A stretch of DNA of 64,000 nucleotides, from positions 992,001-1,056,000 of the forward strand of contig NC_089188.1 of NCBI RefSeq assembly GCF_947507565.1. The letters run 5' to 3'. Positions 32,560-43,216 of the stretch are shown in pieces. The translations under genes and the position numbers were made by a program. The notes under the pieces are model-generated. The model saw only the letters and a list, made by a program, of their open reading frames with translations. It was not told where the DNA came from and did no database searches. Each line of letters starts with the position of its first letter. The stretch's first letter is position 1. Source of the DNA: Oscarella lobularis (lineage: Eukaryota; Porifera; Homoscleromorpha; Homosclerophorida; Oscarellidae).

Positions 32560-35500
32560 CTACCACTGCCATGCAGATAGTATTGGCAGACTTACGGTAT
32601 ATCTAGAGGCGTTTGCGAAAATTAAACAATTAGGATTTACCTCTACGCTTTGCAGAAATTCATGCAAACAGCACACACATTCGAACAGCTTTCCATTCAG
32701 CGCAGACTCTACAACAACAAAAAACAGACATCCAATGCAGACGAGAAACCGTTGCTTTTGCCAGTCCTCTAAAAGAACGTGCACTTACTATAACTCACAC
32801 CTTCATACTCCTGCTCCTTAAGAGGAATGCTCACTGCCAGACTTTCGATAATTTGCTTTTCGCTCCAGTAAAAGAACTAGGACAAACGAATACGCATAGT
32901 GTATACTATATATACGTATAGGGTCGGGTCAAAATTTACCAAGGTTCTGTAGCGATAATATGGTGAAATCGTGATGTTTCCTTGACCTTGGCCAACGTTA
33001 AAATCAAGGCACACTCCTAGTGACGCCTGCCTTCTCCTCAACGTTACTACTGGCTCAGCATAGAATGGAATTGAAACTCGGACATCTATGCCGCCATCCA
33101 GCAACTGCGAGAAGGTAATAATCAATCACGTATATGTACTTGCTACAACGGTTTATCTCCTGACTTACATAAGCACTAACGCTTGCGGTTCCGCCTAACG
33201 TTAATGTAGCCGTTGGTCTTGAGAGGCAGGTAAACATAGGTGACGACGAAGGGCACACCTCATAACCCAAAGTAGCGGCGAACGTAACCGCACTGCGGAG
33301 ATTTAGAGAAGCTGTCAGTGCAAACATAAGAGGTATATCAAACGTTAGCGAAAACAGGGTAATTGTCGTTTGTCCGATATCAGACGATCTTGGACTGCAA
33401 AGCGAAAACTCACTAGTCTTGTACGGAATCACAGTGAAAGAACCCAGACGTAAAAATTGTTTCACCGTTGCCGTTTCTGCCGTTTTTGTGTTCACGGTCA
33501 AAGAAGCATACGCGTCTAAGATATCAAAAGGATACCCAAAGACGCTTGCCGTTGCAACGGCTTTAGCAGATACGAGTCCAAAAGGATCGTCGTCCAAGTT
33601 GGCGCCAGCAAAAATACCAGTCACGAAACTCATGTTAAACGATGACGAATTGCCGAAAGTTGTGCCATACAAGCGAGCAATGTGAGATTTGTAATGATTC
33701 TTTTCGTCTTTTCGACTGCTTTGACTGGCAATTCTGTTGTAGAGAGGATTGCTGTCAGCCCAATCAGCAGACACCAAGTCTCTCCGTAATCGCTTCTTGG
33801 AGTTAGCTTGCATGTTTCTCATTTCTTGACTATTGTTCGTCAGTGTCACTGCAGCTAAGGCTTTTTCAAGTTCTATGGAAATTCTAGAAGAAGAGCCCTC
33901 GCTCCACGATCGTTTGCTCAGAATGCGAAGAATACATTGAGCTTTTGAAGAGTTTCTCTTGAAGTGATCAAGAAGAAGACTGTCAACGCGTAGCTGGTCT
34001 ACCTCAGCTAAATGACTTATAGCTAAAGCGGCCGCTTCTCCGACTTCCTTCGACGTCATCCCACTCTCCATTGCTTCCACTATCGGTTCAACAGCGTCCA
34101 CATTTCCCGCATTGCCTAACGCCAAGAGAAAAGCGACCTTTTCTGAAACGACGCTGCTGGAATGAAGTTTGTCGAGCAAGAACCGAACCGCGATGCTGGA
34201 CGCTGGCTCGGCCGCACTTCGAGCAAGCGCCCCTAAAGCTAATGCCGCTTCTTCAACGAAGTCATTGACGAGACGCGTGACCAGCAATAAAATCCGGTCG
34301 CTGGGGTTGCGCAAATACGAGACACTTGAGAGAAGATTCGTCGGACTCACCCCTGAACTTAGGGGATCTTCTAACAGCGCTGCGATCGCCTTTGATACTC
34401 CGTTTCAAAATAGCGATAATAAGGAAAAGAATTTCGTACCTGACGAGCGCTGCGCGTTCCTGATGCGACCAAGAGAGGAAGAAGGCGTTCGCGTTGAGAC
34501 GCGCTCTATAAAAGGAAAGACAACGAGCTCTGTAAAACGTTTACTGATCATGACTAAAATTTGTCATAGATCGCTGAGGAGATAAACGGTTAAAGATGGT
34601 CTGATCGTTCGAGGGGAATCATGCACTTCTGGGAAGGCAAAAAGCTGTAATATATGGGTATATAGATATCGGGGCCCCCTTTTTTCAATCGTAGCTGCGT
34701 AGAGCCCACTCTGCTTACAGTGAAAAATGCGTCAACGACGGCATCGCTGACGGGCGTTTTGACTTCACTCGAGCACAGATGCTGCTCGCAGAGACCCTCC
34801 AATTCCACCAACGGTGCAATGCTATCGTCTGTACAGTAAGTACAAGGAGCACAAGTCAGTAATCTTTAGCACTTTTTCTCTCAATTCGCTTACAAACTCT
34901 ACTGTAATTTTCTTCAAGATTTTCGAGTAGGAGACGTACGTCGGGCAGTTTCGATCTGCTCATATCAAGTTTTTGCTTTATGACGTCAGCTAATTAGAAA
35001 TAATCGCTTCTATAAGTAGGAATTTTGTAACACTAGCTTACCCTTTACTTGCTTTCCTTCAACAGAGCTAACCTGCAATCCGTGCGTATCTTCGACAGTT
35101 ACAAACTCCGCCGATCTTTTCTGCTGAACCTTGTGACGCCTTAGGAGCCTGACTGAAAAGTCTTGTCTGACTCGAATTCTGTTGGTAGGGAGATGTTCAC
35201 TAGAAGAGCCATGACGCTTTTGGTAAAGCGACGTTTGAAGAACGCCCGTCATTTTGATTGGCATCATGCTGCGTTGGCTTAGGATTGTCTCTTGACTTTC
35301 GCTGTATTCGAGCTCGGATGGCTTTGCATCAAATCCGGTAGAAAATTTCTCTACGTCTGAAGATTTGTACCGTTTGCGAACCGAAAGTCGACGCTTTGCA
35401 GTTTGAACAACGCTAAGGAGGACACAACAAGAGAACTTAGTACAGATATATAACAACGCGCGTTCAAAACTGTTTTACGTGTAGTGAGCCTTTCGTTTAC

Positions 35501-36196
35501 TGTTCGAGCCTTCTTCGACAATGTCGCTGCTTCCTTTGCACAGCGACGTCTGAAACAGACTGGCAAGCGATTTCTTGAAATTGGTAACTTCAAAATCATC
35601 GTCGTGAACTTGCAGAACGTGTAGAACAGTTCCGTTTGATAGTTGAACAAAGTAGAAGGGATGTTCGAACTGCTTGAACACGGAATGACTATAAGTTGGC
35701 TTTGGTAAATTATAGTGACAAAAGATATAATCGTGTAAACCATGCAGCCACCTTTGAGAAAACTGATTGTTCGCGCCGAAGTTGGAAGTTGAGCTCAGAT
35801 TGTACACTTCAACGTGGTATTTCAAGCCATTACTTTGATATAGGGTAAGATAGTTCTCTAAAACCGGCTCTATTACAGTCTGCTACATGCACAATTGCAA
35901 GTGAAATACGCAGACCTGCAACGCACGTGACGTTCGCTTTGAAGGAGAGCTCAAACTTTTCAGCGGGACCAATTTCTTTCGTCCAAAGTTTTTGCTTCAA
36001 CGTCATGTTGTAGGTGAAAACGTTACGCTATATGCAAGAAGAGCTGTTGTACCGACAACGCCTATACGCAAACACGCGTAATATCTATTTAATTAGGTAC
36101 CTTAGAACACTGTAACGAAAGACATTGAGCGTTATCTTCAACAGCAAGGGCCGACGCCGACAAGAAGCTCCAAAGAAAGCCAATAACTAAGTTCAT
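32560..36196 (-). CDS. Large lipid transfer protein (vitellogenin-N domain, MTTP-like)
   Basis: ATG 36196 opens a signal peptide (MNLVIGFLWSFLSASALA). The next exons encode a vitellogenin-N beta-barrel (RNVFTYNMTLKQKLWTKEI) and FVQLSNGTVLHVLQVHDDDF followed by EVTNFKKSLASLFQTSL. This is the same arrangement as in microsomal triglyceride transfer protein (..IENIKRGLASLFQTQL). A superhelical region follows in the large exon ~33180-34350 (LALGALARSAAEPASS, FLLALGNAGNVDAVEPIVEA), then beta-sheet segments (LLDGGIDVRVSIPFYAEPVV). The probable end is SLPILSAWQW at 32560. Total length is about 900 residues, as in MTTP. Members load lipid onto lipoproteins in the ER/secretory route. I favour MTTP over vitellogenin because of length, but the C-terminal third is too diverged to be certain. 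Confidence 0.75.
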
Positions 36197-36249
36197 TTGC
36201 CCAACAGATTTTTCTAAAACTCCAAGATAAGTATCATTTATCAGATTGA

Positions 36250-37960
36250 AAATTTAGGACCAAAACGAATGAAATAGGTGCCCCAATCAAGATTCTGGCA
36301 CGCCTACTAAGTGTATATATATAACGTGGGAGTTGTGTGGATCACGTTATCGGAGCTAATTAATAAAACGCATGAGTACAAGCTCCCACGCTTGCGGCGC
36401 CAACACGGCTTTTCGCTCGGCGCCAAACAGCTCGTTTCCATACGTATACACATTGACTAGAAAATAAATCAGCTGCCAAGCTTCGGGCTATGTCGTCGGG
36501 CAGAAGCAAGTCGCTGCCTCTAAATTTAATTATGCAAAGGAACGATTCTACGAATGGGGCGTTTCTACGAATGGGGCGTTTTCGTAAGGGAGAAGTGAGA
36601 TTCTTACAAAATATAAAAAGCCAAGTTGATGCTATAGCGTCTACATTCGAGGAATATAGACTACGCTGACCTAAAGCCGGCTAGAATTGCATGTTCGACC
36701 AAAGTGAGATCGTGACGCAGGACGAAGTGCCCCCATATAGCCGCGCGCGCAATTAACTCTGCCAAAAGGCGAACGCTCTAATATTGCCAAAGCGATGTAA
36801 AATTGTAAAATAAAATAGCGCGTTGTTTTTTGTGCCATGGGAACGCTGCATGGCTGCGCTATACCGCAGTTACAACAATCACGCGCACGCTGAACTTCAG
36901 TTACCTGAAGACCGCGACGTCCAATGTTGGTATATGATATCCCCTCAACTCAAGTTGCTGTCGACAAAAGCCGGCTCTTCTGCGTTATCTTCTGAGTTAT
37001 CTCCTTCTATGGGCATAACATGATTAATTGGGCGCGCATGCGAGACTAAAGTATACAACTCTTAGTTGGTGGACCATTCGTTTGCGCTATTTGCCGAGTC
37101 CGTACGGTTTGCACACGCTGAGGTATGGCTTTCAAAGAGGTCGAGGTCGCTGTATGATAATTCGGTCACATTATACGTATGACAAAGTTTTTTTTGCTAG
37201 AGCAGCTGCGCTCCCAAGAGTCGAAGCCCGCTGGAAGATGAAACACAGGCTTCTCAATTTAGGTCGCCATTTCGCTTTGAATTATAGACCAATTTTAGCG
37301 ATTCGCACGAGGTCATGTCAGGGAGAAAATACTTGTTTGTACACAGGCTGTTTTCTAAGACAGTTTAGGCTAAAAACTTTCTGTCAGAGACTTAATTTAT
37401 AGAGCGCATTTTCTGAGAATTTCGTCCACATTACAGTAATTACAGTAAGTCCTAATTAGGTCAAAGTTTGAATCACTGAAAATGCACCTCTCAAACATTT
37501 TACAGGCTTTACGTAGATACAGTACGCAACTTTGAATCAGCTATAGTTGGGAAAGCCTGAATTACATAATTAATGCCTACGCAAAATGGTGGAAGCTCTG
37601 TAACATTTAATTAAACAATTCAAACTAAAAATTACTGTAAACAAAATTCGTAGAAAGTGCGCTTTATAATTAGCAAAGTCTCTGACAAATGTTTTTAGTC
37701 TAAACTAGTTTTTCTCCCTAACCGTAGTAACGTGCATGACGAATTGTTGAAATTAGTCTAATTTAATTAATTCGAAATGACGGCCAAACTTTGCTTCCTT
37801 TTACTGCCGTATAAGACCGCCTCTCGCTGAAGGCGCCTAACGACTCGGAACGCTAGAGGTGTCAATGCCTTTTACTTACTAGTAGTGCAGATCGTACAGA
37901 CTCGACTCCGCTAATAGCGCAAACGAATGCTAGGGCTTCCCGACTCACCCTGACCCTAAA
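36250..37960. other. Gene-poor stretch with no supported feature
   Basis: AT-rich sequence with scattered short open frames (the longest is 124 codons at 37028-37402) that have no visible domain, no splice-joined partner and no second copy in the window. A small duplication (CGAATGGGGCGTTTCTACGA) occurs near 36550-36585. I see no terminal repeats or transposase-like frames. Confidence 0.5.
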
Positions 37961-38305
37961 CATTCCTCGTCCACCATTGTCCAGAGAGCGTGCAAAACCT
38001 CTAGCCATCGAACACGCGCAAGTGCGTAAAATTCTGCGTAAGTATCCGAAGTGCGCAGATTGCGAACAGGTGCTCGAATTGCTCGAGAAGCAACCAAATT
38101 TTTTAAGGTTTAGACTAAAATGTCAACAGGCTCACTGATGGAATAGTTTGAGAACCGAATTTCAGATCGGGACCACTAAAATTTTCTACGCAACTTATGC
38201 GCACAGGTCCCGTACGTTGTGCCCAACAATGGCGTCGTCAGGACGCCTAAAAGGCTCATTCTCTCCCGCGGACCTTCCGTACGCTTATCGATCAATTCTT
38301 ACTTG
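37960..38305. repeat. Duplicate of the MCCC1 5' region
   Basis: This is the second copy of the 28.7-29.1 kb repeat, in the same orientation, about 9.2 kb away, with several small indels. The exon-1 coding part is not preserved as an open frame. Confidence 0.8.
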
Positions 38306-38800
38306 CACGATAATTCCAGTGTAGACTCCTCAATGAAGCGGCGGCAAAAATACAGCGATTCTGGTGCTCGTATCGAGATAAACAACTCTATCGAATGCTC
38401 AAATCGAGTCTCTGTTCCGCTGTGAGACGTTTGATTCATCTGAATCGTTGTCATCTAATCGATCTAGGAGGAAAGTTTGAGCGGAGCGATTCTGAAAAGA
38501 ATTTGTCCACCCGAAATTGAAATTTTCAAAGATCCGACCATGCGATTTAAAATTAGATTTAGGTAGACGAAAAACACGTTTTAAACACGCGTTTGAAATG
38601 CTATGCTTCTAGATTCGGTGGCACCGAATTTCCACCAATAATTTTATTCAAAATTTTCTTATCCGGAAAAGGCGTCAAGTACATGACCGGAAAACAATTC
38701 ATAGAACCGGGATCTGACGTAAACAAGCAACATATTTTAATAGTACATTGTTGATCTACGTGGGTGGGGTCTCCAGGCAGCGGAGGATGCGCGACAGAGA

Positions 38801-39547
38801 ATGGGAAATCGAAAGTTCTTTGATCAAATGCTAGTCGAAACGATTCAACAGCAAACGCATGACGTCAGAGAGCGCGAAGACGTGGCAACTCTTCAAGACT
38901 ATATGCAGGTAAATAATTAATTAATTGACCGGCAAGAGAAATTTTTGACGCGTAATGTGTGTGTAGCTAATTAGTCACGTGGACGAAAGTCCGGCTAGTT
39001 TCGGTGGAAAGGCGAATTATTGGAGAAAATTATCTCTTGATGGTAAAGCAACTGGAGCCCCCATTTAGGACCCTCTAAGATCTTTTACTTTGCCAGCATT
39101 GCCACGGCATCATATCATGTATGATATCGTGGAATATCTGAATCGGGGAATTCCTTCCGCTAAATTGAGAAAACACCTTCCGTATGCAACGTCACGCCCG
39201 CAATCGCAAAAGGAATTCGTTCAGCAAATTCGAGCCATATCCGCCGCCTCGGTTCCCAGGCAAAAAAATAAATAGAAGAAAGGAGGTTACTATAATGTAT
39301 CTGGATATAGGTCTATGTCTGGTCGACGATCTCAGCAATCGAAAGTTCGCGTCGCTCAAATGAAACGGCACTACGGAAAGAAGGAAACCGTAATCACACG
39401 CACACACAGTACACGTATATGTTATTCGTAATAATACGTGGGGCACGTTCGCAGGAGAGTCCCACTAAAAGCGAAGAAAACGAATTGGAAGACGAAGCCC
39501 TACAGCTTTACGAGTGGACCCAAGAACTCAATCTGGAGCACGTTTGA
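38801..39547 (+). CDS. Small conserved-looking protein of unknown function
   Basis: The likely first exon is 38801-38908 (MGNRKFFDQMLVETIQQQTH..YMQ, donor GTAAAT). Later coding segments lie near 38967-39042 (LISHVDESPASFGGKANYW), 39069-39260 (LPRHHIMYDIVEYLNRGIPS, then LRKHLPYATSRPQSQKEF), 39285-39400 (YRSMSGRRSQQSKVRVAQMK) and 39455-39547 (ELEDEALQLYEWTQELNLEH, stop). The phase between the second and third segments does not fit a simple GT..AG join, so the model is incomplete. I do not recognise the family. It ends 34 bases from the IFT80 stop, tail-to-tail. Confidence 0.5.
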
Positions 39548-39581
39548 TAGGCATTTTTACTTAGTCTCGCTATTATTTATT

Positions 39582-42500
39582 TTATGATCTGGCTCCGGCG
39601 CGTTGCCTCTCCTTTTCCAATTCCGCTTCGATTTTCACTTGAATCGTATCCCAATGAATTTCAGTCTAAAATATATATATTCTATATTCGATTAGAGGAG
39701 CAACTGTCTCTCTGTTTCCTACCTGAGCTGCGCACTGAATAAACGTTTTATTGCTCTCCTTTTTTCCGAACTCGGTCAGGTATTTCTGCCTATACGCAAC
39801 GACTGTGTCGACGTGGGTCTTGTACTGGATAGCAAGCTTCAAAGCTCTACAATGAATACGGCTACTATTTTTGTCAATATTGATTGAGCTATTTTTTTTG
39901 ACCTCGTCCAATTGTGCAATTGCATGTTGAGCTCGATTGCACGATAAACGAGCCCCGCCTGTATGAGAATTCTCTCCGCTTCGTTCGGTTGATGTGAGAA
40001 CAATGCCCAAGCGGCGTTGCGCCCCTCCACACTTGGTATATCTTTCATCGATGCTAAGTACTCCACCTTGCTCACCTAGGTAACCCACAATCAATATGAA
40101 TACATTATTGATTTATTAATCTACTTCGTGAATGGCTGCGTAGGCTATCTCTGCTGTGTTGAGGTCTCTGGCTACCGTTGCCATAGCGGCCAAGCAAGCC
40201 CAAACCGTACCGTCCTTTAAAATTGAATGGATTTTAATACTGTAGGCGAGATAGTACAGTAGTGTGCTCGTTCTGACCTTTACGAAGCGACACAGACGAA
40301 CAGCTTCTTCCCAACGGCCAGCCTGCGCGTGCTGATGAAGAACGGAAGGGTAGGGAGACACACTGAACACACAATAGTTACAAGAACCATTAACTATAAT
40401 ACAGATATTGATTACTTACTCTGAACTGACCCACGCCCCGTCCATCCTCCTCAATCTGCAGTGATTTCCAATAAAGCTGACTACTTCAGGATTGCGACCA
40501 AACTCACTATGAAAGATAGACAGATAGACCTACACATAGACTATCAATTGAGGTCATTTCCTTACGTTATGTCTCGTTCAGAACAGGTTTGGGCCAATAT
40601 ATCTTTATCGACAAAAGCCACTGCGGGATGAAACCACGTAGTCTGCTTTGTATCTTGCACTGTAGCCAATATGTTGCAACAGTCACTCCAACACATTGAG
40701 GAAACCATGGTTCCTTCACAACTCAATAATTAATTAATTAATTTTTCTATCAATGCTTTGGTGTACCTAATTTGGCTATCCTATTAGCAGATGTGTGCGA
40801 ATTGATGCGTGCTAGGTATAGCTCCTTATTTTTATCAACAAAGGCTAGGTGACGTTGAGTCGACGGCCCGTGCAAATCCAGAGCAACGTCAATAATTTCA
40901 ATCTGAAACAGAAATTCGATAAAACTGTATAGGTTCTTTTTCAGATTAGCCCACATGATGCTTTATCTTGCTACTGTCGCCCATCTCTTTCCCAGACAAG
41001 GCATCGAAGATATGAATGACTTAAAAATATAATCGAAATGTCGTATTATATTTAGATCTATAAAATACTCTTTTCATCTTTCTGATCCTGGACGGCCAAC
41101 GTGTCATTGCTCAGACTAACGCACTTGCTACTGATGACGTTCGGCCTCAGTCCAGGCAACTTTGGACTACTTACAGGCCGGCCCTTCGTAATAACGTATC
41201 TAAGGCCAGATTTTCCACCCATCAAAAAATCTACTCCTAACCTCATATGAATATATCAGCAATCCCGTGTTATCAATCAGCAAGAAATGCCTAGATGCAT
41301 ACCTAAAAACCTCAAACGTGATAAATCATTGACTTCCTACTTCTCTGCCAATTCAATGAGAAACACCGAACTGTCTCTAAGATCAAACACAGCCGGCGTG
41401 TTCCAGCTCGAACTTTTGTAAATGTAACACTGCGTTGGTGTCGTCACAACCAGGTGTCCCCAACCGAGACACACCTTCACAATTCGCTGAGAAAACTCTA
41501 CTCAGAATATAATTTATTATCATTGTCACGAGATCGTCACAATGTGTGTGTGTGTGTACCAAGTTTTTCCGCAAAATTACTAGCCAAGTCCCGAACGTCA
41601 ATTTGGCTTTCATCCTGCACAAGAACCTCGAGATTTCTCCACTCGAGTCGCCTAGTGTACACAAGTACTCTACTACAAAGGATACCAACGTATTGCAGCC
41701 TATTCGATTGTCACCTGTCAATGATTTGTGCCAATAGGACTTGGCCTCCTCCGCAGGCTCCAGCCAACTGGGTGCCATCGCTCGTCCACGATATATTGAG
41801 CACAGAACCAGTGGGCACTTTTTCGAGACTATGTGACCACTTTCATATGGAAAATAAAAAGTTCTTATAATGAGGAGATAGACTGGTTCTCATCAATTCC
41901 TACCCCTGCTTTGTCACACAGTCTCAGCGTATCGAAAGAGCCGATCGCAAAGAGTTGGCCGTCGGATGACCACGAAACGCTGGTGATTGGATAATCATGC
42001 GGTTGACTAGAATAGATCAAACGCCCAAAACTGTCCCAAACCTCAATAAAAAGAAGAAGATTAATTAAGCTCAGGCTCTAGGACTGACAAAAAATAAGCC
42101 CACTTTGTATCTTCGATCTTCAGATCCTGATATGATGAGATTATTAACGGGACTCCAATCCACTTTCAGGATCAAGTTCTCGTGAGCTTTCCACTAGGAC
42201 ACTACATAAGACCTACTTTATTATTTCTATGATTATTTACAATGATTGGCTTCATTGACGGTTGCAATGGTTTAATAACCATTTGCTTGTCATTCGTATA
42301 GAGCACGTGATCAGAATCGGGCGACCATGCCACTCCGTAAACGGGCGTTTCCAGTTGAGACAACGTAGATCTTAACATTCCACTTCGAGACCAGATTTTC
42401 ACCTGACCGTCTTCCCCAACTATAATACAATCAAATAAATCAATAATACATTGGATATATATAGTGTACCGGTCACTAATGCTGTCCCATCGTGACTCCA

Positions 42501-43127
42501 TCGTGCCATGAGAACAGCTCCTCTATGCGCTTCCACGGATTTTTCAACTCGTCCACTTTTCGATATTAAATGAAATTTGCCTACATTCAAAACCTTATAG
42601 CCTAATATGAGTATTGATCATGCAAGCGAGTATAAAAAATTTATGGCACACTTTACTTATTTTAATGTCAGAATTTGAATTATTAAAAATATTTACCGTC
42701 TGTCGAAGCGAGAACAAATAGGTCGGAAGCCAGCCGTTTTCCGCCAGCGTTAGCCGGAAACCAGTGGAGATCGGTAGGAAATACTTCCTTCGACAACTTC
42801 GTAATCTTCGAATGAATCAATTTTCGCTCTACATCGCGAATATTCGTATCAAAGAGTCTACTTGCGTCGTGTCGTCCGAATTGGCGCTCCATTTCAGTAT
42901 CAGATGATCGTCCCTGATTAGAACGAGTAGTAGAAATAGAGCATCGGACAGATGATGCCTTCTTACGCGGCGGAGAAGAGTTCGTCGCTGCTGCTCCAGC
43001 CCACGCAACTCACCAGCTCGGTATGTGCGAAGAATTAAGGGTTAAAACGCCACGAATTCGCGCGTCGTGCAATGCCAATATAAAGGATATGATTCTGCTT
43101 CTTCTGCAAGGTGACTTTGAACTTCAT
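39582..43127 (-). CDS. IFT80: Intraflagellar transport protein 80
   Basis: This is an IFT-B complex component needed for cilium assembly. It has many short exons from ATG 43127 ([13 protein letters not shown]..) to the stop at 39582 (..[10 protein letters not shown]-type end: [18 protein letters not shown]). Recognised segments in order: [18 protein letters not shown] (~43000), [24 protein letters not shown] (~42770), [19 protein letters not shown] and [17 protein letters not shown] (~42250-42420). Next come the second WD40 propeller, [18 protein letters not shown] (~41080), [13 protein letters not shown] and [20 protein letters not shown] (~40140-40330), [17 protein letters not shown] (~39960), and [20 protein letters not shown] (~39770-39830). 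These match human IFT80 along its whole length: two seven-bladed WD40 propellers followed by an alpha-solenoid. Confidence 0.93.
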
Positions 43128-43216
43128 CGTGCGAGAGAAAATCGAGATGTTTTGTTGCTAACGCAAACGGTGGCGCACGTTAGACGAGAAAGAACGATAG
43201 GAGGCGTGGCAACACA
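43128..43216. promoter_or_regulatory. 89-bp divergent promoter between IFT80 and the kinase-aldolase gene
   Basis: The two start codons (43127 minus and 43217 plus) are 89 bases apart, with no other gene between, so the two genes must share or abut regulatory sequence. Confidence 0.65.

Noticed and set aside
32877-33125. Separate small gene at the 3' side of the lipid transfer gene
   Set aside because: It joins in phase to neighbouring exons of the MTTP-like gene (LLDGGIDVRVSIPFYAEPVV.. to FFYWSEKQIIESLAV..).
37028-37402. 124-codon plus-strand frame as a gene
   Set aside because: Its composition is unremarkable, there is no domain or signal peptide, no splice-linked exons, and it lies in a gene-poor region. 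It is likely a chance frame.
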